Assembly: GCA_027014115.1 (NCBI GenBank)
Contig: JALWEJ010000042.1
Location: 1-64,000 of the forward strand
DNA from: Desulfurellales bacterium
GTDB taxonomy: Bacteria; Campylobacterota_A; Desulfurellia; Desulfurellales; Hippeaceae
Length of the DNA stretch: 64,000 bases
Direction of reading: 5' to 3'
The number at the start of each line of letters is the position of its first letter. Within the stretch, counting starts at the first letter, position 1. Made by a program: the position numbers and the translations under genes. Of this stretch, positions 9,675 through 18,750 are shown in pieces. Under the pieces are notes generated by a model that was given only the letters and a program-made list of their open reading frames with translations, made no database searches and was not told where the DNA came from.

Positions 9675-10306
9675 AGAGTATTCTTTTGTGGATAGGTATT
9701 GCCTATAAAACGATTGTGCACGGGCGGAGATTTATAGCAAACGGTGATAGGGAGATTTTAAGAATTTGGGCATCCGATATCTTAAAGCTGTGCAGGGTTG
9801 AGGTTGAGTGTGTTGGAAAATTTTCAGATAAGCCGTTTATTATTATGGCAAACCACGAAAGCTATTTTGATATATTTGCTATGTTTTACTGCTGTGATTT
9901 TCCTCTTATCTGGTTTGCAAAAAAGGAGCTTTTTAAAATCCCTGTATTCGGCAGAGCTCTTGAAAAGAGTAATGCTATAGCCGTAGATAGGCAGAATACA
10001 AAAAAATCATCCATTGCCATCATAAAAGCCCTAAAGCAGAGAGGCGAAAAAGAGGTTATGCTTATTTTTCCTCAAGGTACAAGAAAAAACAACGAAGCCT
10101 TTAAAAAGGGAGGTCTTTTGATAGCCAAGAAAAAACATATTCCTATTGTTCCTGTTAAAATAATAAATTCAAAGAATATTTTACCGAGTAATTCATGGAA
10201 AATAAAATCGGGTAAAATTAAGGTTAGGATATTTGATAAAATAGATGTGGACAACTATTCTGAAGAAGAGATTGAGAAAATGATTAGGGAGAAGGTGTAT
10301 GAATAG
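9671..10306 (+). CDS. plsC: 1-acyl-sn-glycerol-3-phosphate acyltransferase family protein
   Basis: A 211-residue PlsC-family acyltransferase, which transfers an acyl chain to lysophosphatidic acid to make phosphatidic acid on the inner membrane. The catalytic motif NHESYFD (HX4D) lies near residue 59 and the glycerophosphate-binding FPQGTRK near 137, with PVKIINSK near 162. The start is GTG overlapping the kinase stop; the end overlaps rlpA by 8 bases. Some relatives acylate other lysolipids or lipid A-like substrates, so the substrate is inferred from the family. Confidence 0.88.
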   Translation: MKSILLWIGIAYKTIVHGRRFIANGDREILRIWASDILKLCRVEVECVGKFSDKPFIIMANHESYFDIFAMFYCCDFPLIWFAKKELFKIPVFGRALEKSNAIAVDRQNTKKSSIAIIKALKQRGEKEVMLIFPQGTRKNNEAFKKGGLLIAKKKHIPIVPVKIINSKNILPSNSWKIKSGKIKVRIFDKIDVDNYSEEEIEKMIREKVYE

Positions 10307-11087
10307 AAGGGCTGTTTTTTTGGTTTTGCTGTTGATGTTTTTTGTTTCATCATGTTCTATTGAAAGAAGAGGAAATCTCGTCGAAAGAATTAGGGCTGGC
10401 TACTACCCCTACAAGGTTATGAAGCATGTAAGCCCCGGTTACAAGGAGTTTGGCAGTGCTTCTTGGTACGGCAGAGATTTTCACGGAAAACTTGCAGCAA
10501 GTGGTGAGATGTATAATATGTATGCAAAAACAGCAGCCCACAAAACACTGCCGTTTGGCACATATGTAAGAGTCATCAATCTCAATAATCATAGAGAAAC
10601 AGTTGTTAGAATTAACGATAGAGGACCTTTTGTAAAAAACAGAATAATTGATTTGTCTTATGCTGCAGCTAAGGATTTGGGGATGATAGAAACAGGGACT
10701 GCACCTGTTGAGATTGTTGTTGTAAACAGCAAAAACTACAAGCCCAAACCCTTCAAAAAATTTATAGATAAACCGGAGCATATAAAGATTGTGGATAATA
10801 ATCCTTCATATAAAGCCACATATGCAAACAGTTTAGACAACAATGTTGTTGTTTTGCCTAAATATGCCGTTCAGATTGCATCTTTCAGATCGCTGTCAAA
10901 TGCTCTAAAATTTAAAAATTCTGCATCAAGAAAAATAAAGGGTGTTTATATCAAAAAAGTTGTTTTTTCCGGTGTTGTATTTTATAGGGTTATGGTTGGT
11001 TCTTTTAATTCCAAAAAAGAAGCAAATGCTTTTGCCTATAAGAGTGTCGCTCCTGTATTTGGTAGTTTTTGTATTAATTTAAAATAA
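10299..11087 (+). CDS. rlpA: RlpA-like septal ring lytic transglycosylase lipoprotein
   Basis: A 262-residue lipoprotein: basic start, hydrophobic stretch and lipobox VSSC at about residues 16-19. A double-psi beta-barrel domain follows ([17 protein letters not shown] ... [12 protein letters not shown] ... [10 protein letters not shown] ... [11 protein letters not shown]), including the acidic active-site environment of RlpA, which cleaves peptidoglycan glycan strands lacking stem peptides. The C-terminal about 75 residues ([15 protein letters not shown] ... FYRVMVGSF) are a SPOR domain that binds denuded glycan at the division site. Overlaps plsC and mfd. Confidence 0.93.
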   Translation: MNRRAVFLVLLLMFFVSSCSIERRGNLVERIRAGYYPYKVMKHVSPGYKEFGSASWYGRDFHGKLAASGEMYNMYAKTAAHKTLPFGTYVRVINLNNHRETVVRINDRGPFVKNRIIDLSYAAAKDLGMIETGTAPVEIVVVNSKNYKPKPFKKFIDKPEHIKIVDNNPSYKATYANSLDNNVVVLPKYAVQIASFRSLSNALKFKNSASRKIKGVYIKKVVFSGVVFYRVMVGSFNSKKEANAFAYKSVAPVFGSFCINLK

Positions 11088-14000
11088 TGCTGCACAGTCT
11101 GTATGCTTATAGTCTACTAAAACACAAGACATCAAAGATTGTAATACTAAAAGATAATTCAGAAATAGACGAGATGTATTTTGCGTTGGATTTTTTTAGA
11201 CATTTTTTTGATGCCGAATTTGCTTTGGAGAGGTTTTACTCTTATGAAATACCGCCTGTTTCATCCATACCGCCGTCATCATTTATAACATCAAACAGAA
11301 TAAAAACGATATACTCCCTTTTAAACAAGCAGGATAAAGATGGCTTGATACTGTTAACCAGCATAAATGCCCTTTTTCAGCCGGTTATGTCGGAAGAATT
11401 GTTTTTTGACAGCTTTGAGAGTTTTAAAAAAGGCGATGTTGTGGATATTAAATGGCTCACAGAGAGACTTTTAAAACTTAATTACACAAAAAAGGACTTT
11501 GTTGAAGAGCCGGGTGATTTTGCAAAAAGAGGCTCTGTTTTTGATGTTTTTTCTCCTTTGTATGATAAACCGTTGAGATTTGAGTTTTTTTCAGATGAGA
11601 TTGAAAGCATAAAAAAATTTTATGTAGCAAATCAGAGAACAAGTGAATATGTGAATTTTTGTGATATACCTCCTGCAAGAGAATATGATTATAAAGATGA
11701 TGAGTTTGGATATATAAAACTTGCAAACAGCAGTCATACGGCTTTCTTGATAGATTATGCCCAAATAAACTCCTTTGGCGTATATAAGGATTTTGACGAA
11801 GGCTTTTTAAAGGATGTTGTATCGAGTGTGCAGTTCTATAAAAAATCATATGGAGAGAGTCTTTTTATCTCACAGAACAGACTTGATAGTTTTTTAAAAA
11901 AAGCTCATGATATGACCTCTTGTGATGATTGTTCCTTTCTGTTTGTTGAAAATGCATCACTTGATGAGAAAATATCGGCAATATCCAAGGAATCCAAAAA
12001 AAACAAGGTTGTTATAGCCTGTGCTTCAAAGACGAGAGCCGAGCGTGTTGAAAAATTTTTAAAAGATAAAGGATTGTACGCAAGCTTTGATATAAAAAGT
12101 TCAAAAAACGGCATATATCTATCGGATTACTTTCTTAAAAGAGGTTTTTTTGACAAAAAAAGCAGAACAGCTTTTGTCAGTTTTGAGGACTTATTTGGGA
12201 AAATTATACAAAATCGCTCAAAAAAGAAAACAGTTCGATTTAAAAGTTTCATTCAAGACAGCAAGGTTGTGCACAAAGACTACGGAATCGGTTTGTATAA
12301 AGGTATCAAAAAAATAAAAATAGACAGCGAATTTCAAGATTTTATAGAGATAGAGTATGCAAGAAACGATACTCTGTATGTGCCTGTTTACGGAGCTGAT
12401 AGTGTGTTTGAGTATCACGGCGATGCAAAAATTGATCAACTAGGCTCAAGCAGGTGGAAAACAAGTCAGGAGAATATAAAAAGGTCGATAAAAAAGATAT
12501 TGACAGAGCTTATCAACACCTATGCCAAAAGACAGCTTTCCCAAAGAAAACCCTTTGTTGTTGATATGTGTGAATATAGAGAATTTGAGGCTATGTTTGA
12601 GTATGAAGAAACAAAAGACCAAGCAAAGGCAGTGAATGATATTAAAGAAGATATGCAAAAACTAAAACCAATGGACAGGCTTATTTGTGGCGATGTGTCA
12701 TTTGGTAAGACAGAGGTCGCAATGAGGGCATCGGCAATAGCTGTGTTTAATGCAAAACAGGTTGTTTTTATGTCTCCCACAACGGTTTTGTCGCTGCAGC
12801 ACTACAAAACAATATGTAAGCGGTTTGAGCAGTTTCCCGTCAATGTTGCTTTGTTAAACAGATTCAGCACAAAAAAAGAAAGGGATACAATAATAGAAGG
12901 TTTAAAAAAAGGTGTCATTGATATTCTGGTTACAACACACTCTGTATATTCCGACAAGATAGAATTTGCCGATTTAGGCTTGGTTGTTATCGATGAGGAG
13001 CAGAGATTTGGTGTTAAAATCAAGGAGCATCTCAAAGCTAAATATCCAGATGTGGATATGCTTTATTTAAGCGCAACGCCCATACCGAGAACTCTTAATA
13101 TGGCATTGAACGGCATATTTGATATAAGCATCATAAAAACACCACCTCTTGAGAGAAAACCTATAGAGACATTTGTTCTAAAAAGGAAATCCTCGATAAT
13201 AAGGGATGCTGTTTTGAAGGAGCTTTCACGAAACGGAAGCGTTTATTTTGTTCACAACAACATTGAGAATATTGAAACAATTAAACACGAACTTGACAAT
13301 CTTGTTCCATTTGCAAAAAAAGCGATTGTACATGCAAAGATGAACAAAAAAGACATAAAAAGCACTCTAAATGATTTTAATAATGGGAAATTTGACATTT
13401 TAATAGCAACATCAATTATAGAAGCCGGACTTGATATAAAAAATGTTAATACGATTATTATTGACAATGCAGACAGGTTCGGTCTTGCAGATTTATATCA
13501 ATTGAGAGGTAGGGTCGGAAGGGGGGATAAGGTTGCTTATGCCTATCTTTTAAGACCAAAGGAAATAACTCAAGATGCCCAAAAAAGACTCTATTTTATG
13601 AAAGAATTTGTTGAAAGGGGTGTCGGCTTTAACCTTGCCTTGAAAGATATGGAGATTAGAGGCGGGGGAAACATCCTCGGAAAAGACCAGGCGGGAAAGG
13701 TTAAAGCAATAGGTTTTGAAACATATGCCTCTTTAATTGAGGAGGCTGCAAGAGAGATGAAGAATTTGCCAATTGAGCGCGATGTTGAGATTAAGTGTTC
13801 TTTTAGTGCCTATATTGATGATAATTTTGCATCTGAAGAGGATAAGTTTACAATATACAAAACAATATATGCTGCAAAGAGCTTGGAGGAGCTAGATGAT
13901 GTCAAAGAGGAGATTGAGGATACATTCGGCAAGCTAAAAGAAGAAATACAGAATCTGTTTTTTATAGCATATCTTAGGATTCTGTCAAAAAATGCATTTG

Positions 14001-14203
14001 TTAAGAAGTTGTCCGTATCACAAAAGGGTGTATTGATGGAGTTTTATGTAGATGCAAACATAGATACAGATAAACTGGTCTATGTTGTAAACAACTATAA
14101 AGCAAAATTTGTTTCGGAATTTTCCGTTTTTTTTGAAAATCTCGGTAAAGAGTTTGAAGAAATCTATTTAAACCTTAAAAACATCTTGCAGTCAATAGTA
14201 TAA
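11087..14203 (+). CDS. mfd: Transcription-repair coupling factor Mfd
   Basis: A 1038-residue Mfd, shorter than the E. coli protein (about 1150) but with the expected order: UvrB-like N-terminal region, RNA-polymerase-interaction domain (KVVHKDYGIGLYKGI near residue 390), SF2 translocase with Walker A GDVSFGKT, DEEQ box VVIDEEQRFG, LSATPIPRT, and RecG-like QLRGRVGRGD, then a C-terminal regulatory domain. It dislodges stalled RNA polymerase and recruits UvrA. The usual Walker A is GDVGFGKT; the Gly-to-Ser change keeps the GX4GKT pattern, so activity is expected. ATG overlaps the rlpA stop in TAATG. Confidence 0.96.
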   Translation: MLHSLYAYSLLKHKTSKIVILKDNSEIDEMYFALDFFRHFFDAEFALERFYSYEIPPVSSIPPSSFITSNRIKTIYSLLNKQDKDGLILLTSINALFQPVMSEELFFDSFESFKKGDVVDIKWLTERLLKLNYTKKDFVEEPGDFAKRGSVFDVFSPLYDKPLRFEFFSDEIESIKKFYVANQRTSEYVNFCDIPPAREYDYKDDEFGYIKLANSSHTAFLIDYAQINSFGVYKDFDEGFLKDVVSSVQFYKKSYGESLFISQNRLDSFLKKAHDMTSCDDCSFLFVENASLDEKISAISKESKKNKVVIACASKTRAERVEKFLKDKGLYASFDIKSSKNGIYLSDYFLKRGFFDKKSRTAFVSFEDLFGKIIQNRSKKKTVRFKSFIQDSKVVHKDYGIGLYKGIKKIKIDSEFQDFIEIEYARNDTLYVPVYGADSVFEYHGDAKIDQLGSSRWKTSQENIKRSIKKILTELINTYAKRQLSQRKPFVVDMCEYREFEAMFEYEETKDQAKAVNDIKEDMQKLKPMDRLICGDVSFGKTEVAMRASAIAVFNAKQVVFMSPTTVLSLQHYKTICKRFEQFPVNVALLNRFSTKKERDTIIEGLKKGVIDILVTTHSVYSDKIEFADLGLVVIDEEQRFGVKIKEHLKAKYPDVDMLYLSATPIPRTLNMALNGIFDISIIKTPPLERKPIETFVLKRKSSIIRDAVLKELSRNGSVYFVHNNIENIETIKHELDNLVPFAKKAIVHAKMNKKDIKSTLNDFNNGKFDILIATSIIEAGLDIKNVNTIIIDNADRFGLADLYQLRGRVGRGDKVAYAYLLRPKEITQDAQKRLYFMKEFVERGVGFNLALKDMEIRGGGNILGKDQAGKVKAIGFETYASLIEEAAREMKNLPIERDVEIKCSFSAYIDDNFASEEDKFTIYKTIYAAKSLEELDDVKEEIEDTFGKLKEEIQNLFFIAYLRILSKNAFVKKLSVSQKGVLMEFYVDANIDTDKLVYVVNNYKAKFVSEFSVFFENLGKEFEEIYLNLKNILQSIV

Positions 14204-14243
14204 TTTTAGTATAGTAAGTAAGGAATTTATTGGAGGATTAGCT

Positions 14244-15110
14244 ATGAAGAAAATTTACTCTTTTGTGTTTTTACTTTTTTTTGTTTTTAGTGTGAATGCC
14301 TTTGCTAATGCCGTTGTTGTTGATAAAATCGTTGCAACGGTTGAGGGTGTGCCTATAACCGCATATGAACTTACCAATATTGCCGGTTTTTACAACACAA
14401 AAGATGCAAACACATTGATAAATCTCGTTGTGGATGATTATGTTATTATGCACTATGCAAAAAATGTAGGTATAACAGTTGATGATGAGGATGTTGATAA
14501 TTTTGTTGAGGAGCTTGCAAAAAGGAACGGTCTTGATAAAGATGCATTTCTAAAAAAGGTGAAAGCAAGCGGTGTGGATATGAATTATTATTTTGAGGGT
14601 ATAAAGCTTCAAATATATAAACAAAAATTTGCCGGTAAGATGTTTGCCCGTTCAATAAAGATATCAAAAGCCGATATTCAGCGTTACTATGTTTTGCATA
14701 AAGATATGCTTAAACAGGACAATGTGCTTATTATGAGTATTATTGCAACAAAGGATAAAAAAATTGCCCAAGCCGTGTATAAAGAGTTATCGCAAGGCGG
14801 TGATTTTGAGAAGTTGAAAATGCGTTATTCAATGGATAAATCAAAACAAAAGGCAATTCCTGCTTCTGTGTTCAACAAACAGATAAGAGACAAGCTTCTT
14901 GGTTTAAAAAAAGGTGAATACAGCAGTATTATAGAATCAAACGGGGTTTTTTATATTGCAAAGTTAATCGGAAAGCAGAGTATGAAGGATTCAAAAGAGC
15001 TTATAGATAACCGTATTAAAAATATTCTATTTGCCAAGAAGGTTGAATCAAAGCTTTCGAGTTGGCTAAAAATGGTTAAGGTTAGAACCGATATAGAGAT
15101 TTTTGAATGA
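14244..15110 (+). CDS. SurA-like periplasmic chaperone
   Basis: A 288-residue protein with a Sec signal peptide (cleavage near AFA-NA at about 20-22), then a SurA N-terminal-type helical domain (VVDKIVATVEGVPITAYEL, characteristic of SurA/PrsA). It has a single parvulin-like PPIase-type segment (about 165-245: KKIAQAVYKELSQGGDFEKLKMRYS, LLGLKKGEYSSIIES) and a helical C-terminus. SurA chaperones outer-membrane proteins such as the LptD encoded in this window. It is shorter than E. coli SurA (428), which has two PPIase domains. Ribosome site TTGGAGG. Confidence 0.85.
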   Translation: MKKIYSFVFLLFFVFSVNAFANAVVVDKIVATVEGVPITAYELTNIAGFYNTKDANTLINLVVDDYVIMHYAKNVGITVDDEDVDNFVEELAKRNGLDKDAFLKKVKASGVDMNYYFEGIKLQIYKQKFAGKMFARSIKISKADIQRYYVLHKDMLKQDNVLIMSIIATKDKKIAQAVYKELSQGGDFEKLKMRYSMDKSKQKAIPASVFNKQIRDKLLGLKKGEYSSIIESNGVFYIAKLIGKQSMKDSKELIDNRIKNILFAKKVESKLSSWLKMVKVRTDIEIFE

Positions 15111-15370
15111 GATTGGACCAATATTTAAAAGAATCCAGGATTATCAAACGAAGAACACTTGCAAAGCAGATGTGTGATGAGGGGTATGTTTATATCTTTG
15201 GAAAAAAGGCGAAAGCGTCCTACGATGTGAAACAGAATGACGAAATAGAAATATACTTTAAACAAAAGAAAATTTTGTACAAGGTTCTGGATATTCCCAA
15301 AAAAGGCACACCAAAAAATGAAGCATTTAAGTTTTATGAGGTGGTAAATGAATGCTATTATGAAGAATAA
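15107..15370 (+). CDS. S4-domain RNA-binding protein (HslR/RqcP-like)
   Basis: 87 residues, nearly all an S4 RNA-binding fold: MRLDQYLKESRIIKRRTLAK, then a Gly/Lys turn (VYIFGKKAKASYDVKQNDEIEI) typical of Hsp15/HslR and RqcP. Such small proteins bind the 50S subunit carrying a stalled peptidyl-tRNA. Which of the two it is cannot be told from sequence alone. Start overlaps the surA-like stop (ATGA). Confidence 0.87.
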   Translation: MRLDQYLKESRIIKRRTLAKQMCDEGYVYIFGKKAKASYDVKQNDEIEIYFKQKKILYKVLDIPKKGTPKNEAFKFYEVVNECYYEE

Positions 15371-16373
15371 ACCTGTTATTGGAATTAGTATGGGAGACCC
15401 ATCAGGCATAGGTCCTGAAATTATTATTAAGCACTTGATTTACGAAAGTACAGCAAAGGATAGAATAGTAATATTCGGAGCAAAAGAGGTGTTTGAGTAT
15501 TATCTCGATATGTTCAACATAGCTGTGCCGATAAATGAGATAAGCAGTGTATATGCTATTGATGATGAATTTAGAGAAGGCGAGATGAATATAATAAAGA
15601 ACGATAAGTTCGATATAATAAAACTAAAAATGGGTGAAGTTGATAAATATTCAGGAAAATGGGCTTTTATGTGTGCATCGAATGCGTTTGATGCTGCCAT
15701 AGAGGAAAAAATAGATGCTGTTGTGACAGCCCCTTTCAACAAAGAAGCAATAAATCTTGCCGGTTTTAATTTTATAGGACATACAGAGATTGTGGCACAA
15801 AAGACAAATACCAAAAACTATGTTATGATGCTGGCAGCAAAGAGATTTAGGGTTGCTCTTGTAACGACCCATGTGCCGTTGGAAGATGTTCCGTCTCTTG
15901 TAACAACAGAAAGGGTTTTAAATACAATAAAAATAGTAGACAGTGACCTGAAGAAATGGTTTGGAATGGAAAAGCCTAAAATAGCAGTAAGCGCCCTTAA
16001 TCCGCACAATTCGGAAGGCGGTTTAATGGGAACTCAGGAAAAAGAAAAGATACTGCCTGCAGTGGAAGAGGCAAAGAGCTTGAGTATAGATGTTGAAGGA
16101 ACATTTGCTGCAGATACGCTGTTTATAAAGAACAAAAGAAGCAAATACGACTGTTTTATTGCAATGTATCATGACCAGGGACTTATACCCCTAAAGGCTC
16201 TCTATTTTGACAGCAGTGTAAATATTACGCTTGGCATACCCATAATAAGAACATCACCAGACCACGGAACAGCGTTTGATATTGTGGGCAAATTTAAAGC
16301 CGACCATAAAAGCTTGACAGAAGCTGTAAGGCAAGCCCACAGAATGGCAAGATGGAAGCGAAAAAATCATTAG
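15348..16373 (+). CDS. pdxA: 4-hydroxythreonine-4-phosphate dehydrogenase
   Basis: A 341-residue PdxA, the NAD-dependent step of the DXP-dependent pyridoxal phosphate pathway. GISMGDPSGIGPEI near residue 11, FNKEAINLAGFNFIGHTE near 130, ALNPHNSEGGLMG near 215, MYHDQGLIPLK near 265 and TSPDHGTAFDIVGK near 300 include the metal-binding histidines. The ATG at 15348 has GAGGTGG upstream and overlaps the S4 gene by 23 bases; an ATG at 15360 is a possible alternative. Confidence 0.95.
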   Translation: MNAIMKNKPVIGISMGDPSGIGPEIIIKHLIYESTAKDRIVIFGAKEVFEYYLDMFNIAVPINEISSVYAIDDEFREGEMNIIKNDKFDIIKLKMGEVDKYSGKWAFMCASNAFDAAIEEKIDAVVTAPFNKEAINLAGFNFIGHTEIVAQKTNTKNYVMMLAAKRFRVALVTTHVPLEDVPSLVTTERVLNTIKIVDSDLKKWFGMEKPKIAVSALNPHNSEGGLMGTQEKEKILPAVEEAKSLSIDVEGTFAADTLFIKNKRSKYDCFIAMYHDQGLIPLKALYFDSSVNITLGIPIIRTSPDHGTAFDIVGKFKADHKSLTEAVRQAHRMARWKRKNH

Positions 16374-17098
16374 GGCAGCATTTTCTTATTGATAATGGTG
16401 TTCTAAATAGAATAAAGGACGAGCTGAAAGGTTCTTACAGAATTGTTGAAATAGGAGGAGGCAGAGGGGCTCTAACACAAAAGCTTGCAGAACTTGGGGT
16501 GCCTTTGAGTGTTGTTGAACTTGATTCTATGCTGTACGATTTTTTAAATAGGCAGTTTGAAAACAACAGCAGTGTTACAATAATAAATCAAGATGCCTCC
16601 AATTATATCTTGAGCGAAAAAGCAGCTGTTGTTGGCAATTTACCCTATAATGTTTCGAAAAAAATAATAAAAAATATGGTTATGCAGAAAGACAAAATAG
16701 ATAAAATGGTTTTTATGGTTCAAAAAGAGGTTGCAGACAGCATTGTTGCTTTGCCAAACACAAAGGAGTACTCGAAATTTAGTGTTTTGGTGCAGTTTTT
16801 TTTTAAAACAAAGAAGCTGTTTAATGTCGGCAGAAATGCTTTTAATCCGCCGCCCAAGATTGAATCGAGTGTTGTAAGGTTTGAACCGTATGAAACCAAT
16901 CTTTTAGATATTGATATAGATTACGGTTTTTTTAGGTTTTTAAATGTGTTGTTTCAATTTCCGAGAAAAACCGTTAGAAACAATATAAAGCCTTCTTTGA
17001 AGGGTAATGAGAAAAAAATTGAACATTTCTTAACCAAAAGACCGAAGGAACTTTTGATTGAAGAAATGTATCATCTGTATAGGGAAGTGAAAGTATGA
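16352..17098 (+). CDS. rsmA: 16S rRNA dimethyladenosine transferase
   Basis: A 248-residue KsgA/RsmA that dimethylates two adjacent adenines near the 3' end of 16S rRNA during 30S maturation. The N-terminus KKSLGQHFLIDNGVL is diagnostic, with SAM motif EIGGGRGALTQKL near residue 32 and catalytic NLPYNVSKKI near 92, then NPPPKIESSVV. It overlaps pdxA by 22 bases and rnj by 4. Confidence 0.95.
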   Translation: MEAKKSLGQHFLIDNGVLNRIKDELKGSYRIVEIGGGRGALTQKLAELGVPLSVVELDSMLYDFLNRQFENNSSVTIINQDASNYILSEKAAVVGNLPYNVSKKIIKNMVMQKDKIDKMVFMVQKEVADSIVALPNTKEYSKFSVLVQFFFKTKKLFNVGRNAFNPPPKIESSVVRFEPYETNLLDIDIDYGFFRFLNVLFQFPRKTVRNNIKPSLKGNEKKIEHFLTKRPKELLIEEMYHLYREVKV

Positions 17099-18750
17099 AT
17101 GAGTATGTAAAGATTGTTGCACTCGGCGGATTGGGAGAGGTTGGCATTAACTCAACCGTATTTGAGACAGGGCAGGATATGGTTTTGTTGGATGCTGGAT
17201 TGATGTTTCCCGAAGAGGATATGCTGGGGGTAGATATAGTTATACCTGATTTTAGCTATATCTATGAAAATGAAGAGAAGTTTAGAGCTCTTGTTTTGAC
17301 TCATGCCCACGAAGACCATGTAGGAGCAATTCCTTATCTGCTTCAAAATGTTAGTGTGCCCATATACGGTACAAAGTTAACGCTTGGTCTTGTGAAAGAG
17401 AAATTGAGAGAATTTAAGCTTGATGATGTTGAGATGCATGAAATACACCCGCAAGAGAAATTTAAAATAGGGGATTTTGAGTTTGAACCCATTAGAACAA
17501 CTCATTCGATTGTAGATGGTGTGGGTTTTGCTATAAATACCGATGTGGGGACAATAATACATACCGGTGATTTTAAGATTGACCAAACGCCAGTTGATGG
17601 TAACCCGTTTGATTTGCTGAAATTTTCCGAGTATGGTTCAAAGGGTGTAAGGCTTCTTATGAGCGACAGCACAAATGCAAATGTTGCGGGTTTTACGGGT
17701 TCTGAGAAAAACATAAAAAAGGCTTTGTCGTCCATATTTTTATCTGCAAAAGGGAGGATTTTGCTTGTTACTTTTGCGTCAAATATACACAGAATCCAGC
17801 AGGTTATAAATACTGCCATTGAATCAAACAGAAAGGTGTGTATAACAGGAAAAAGCATGATTCAAAATGCTACTATATCAAGGCAGCTTGGTTTTTTGGA
17901 TGTAGATGATTCCATTTTGATAAATGAAAACGAAATAGGAAACTATCCCGATAATGAGATAGTCATTGTCACAACCGGTTCTCAAGGAGAGCCCATGAGC
18001 GGTTTGTCGAGAATTGCTTTGGGTGAACATAAAAAGATTAAGATAAAACCGACCGATACCGTTGTTATATCGGCAAAGGCAATACCGGGAAACGAAAGAG
18101 CCATATTAAAGGTTATAAATTCACTGACAAAAAAAGGGGCAAGCGTATTTTATGAGTCAAATTCCAATGTTCATGTATCAGGACATGCCTCGCAGGAAGA
18201 GCTTAAATTGATGATAAATATGGTAAGACCCGAGTTTTTTGTGCCTGTTCACGGAGAATATATGATGAGGCGTCAGCATGCAAAGATTGCAGAAAGCCTC
18301 GGCATAAATCCTAAGAAGATTTTCAATCTTGACAACGGTGAAATACTGGAATTGAGAAAAAAGGGTGTAAAGGTTGTAGGTTCTGTTAGAACAGGCAGGG
18401 TATTCGTTGATGGAAAAGGGGTAGGCGATATTGAGGATATGGTCTTGAGAGATAGAATGCGTCTATCCACAGACGGCTTTGTGGTTATTGTTGTGCTTTT
18501 AAACAATGCAACAGGAGAGCTTATAAGTGACCCAGAAATCATAACAAAAGGACTTTTGTACGAAGAAAAATCTCAAAAACTGCTTCATGAGGCAACAATG
18601 ATGATTAAAAACCTCATAAACCAAAGCGATATAAATTTGAAAACCGATTCCTATGAGATAAAGAAAAAGGTTAGAAAGGCTATGAATAAATTCCTTTATA
18701 AAAAATTAATGAGAAATCCGATGGTGCTGCCAATAATTATGGAAGTATGA
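17095..18750 (+). CDS. rnj: Ribonuclease J
   Basis: A 551-residue metallo-beta-lactamase/beta-CASP ribonuclease. Zinc motifs: LTHAHEDHVGA near residue 67 and HTGDFKID near 160; beta-CASP parts TFASNIHRIQQV near 222 and VSGHASQEEL near 361, then VPVHGEYMMRRQHA and the C-terminal domain. RNase J has 5'-exonuclease and endonuclease activity on mRNA and rRNA precursors. Length equals the family norm. Overlaps rsmA and ftsK by 4 bases each. Confidence 0.95.
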   Translation: MNEYVKIVALGGLGEVGINSTVFETGQDMVLLDAGLMFPEEDMLGVDIVIPDFSYIYENEEKFRALVLTHAHEDHVGAIPYLLQNVSVPIYGTKLTLGLVKEKLREFKLDDVEMHEIHPQEKFKIGDFEFEPIRTTHSIVDGVGFAINTDVGTIIHTGDFKIDQTPVDGNPFDLLKFSEYGSKGVRLLMSDSTNANVAGFTGSEKNIKKALSSIFLSAKGRILLVTFASNIHRIQQVINTAIESNRKVCITGKSMIQNATISRQLGFLDVDDSILINENEIGNYPDNEIVIVTTGSQGEPMSGLSRIALGEHKKIKIKPTDTVVISAKAIPGNERAILKVINSLTKKGASVFYESNSNVHVSGHASQEELKLMINMVRPEFFVPVHGEYMMRRQHAKIAESLGINPKKIFNLDNGEILELRKKGVKVVGSVRTGRVFVDGKGVGDIEDMVLRDRMRLSTDGFVVIVVLLNNATGELISDPEIITKGLLYEEKSQKLLHEATMMIKNLINQSDINLKTDSYEIKKKVRKAMNKFLYKKLMRNPMVLPIIMEV

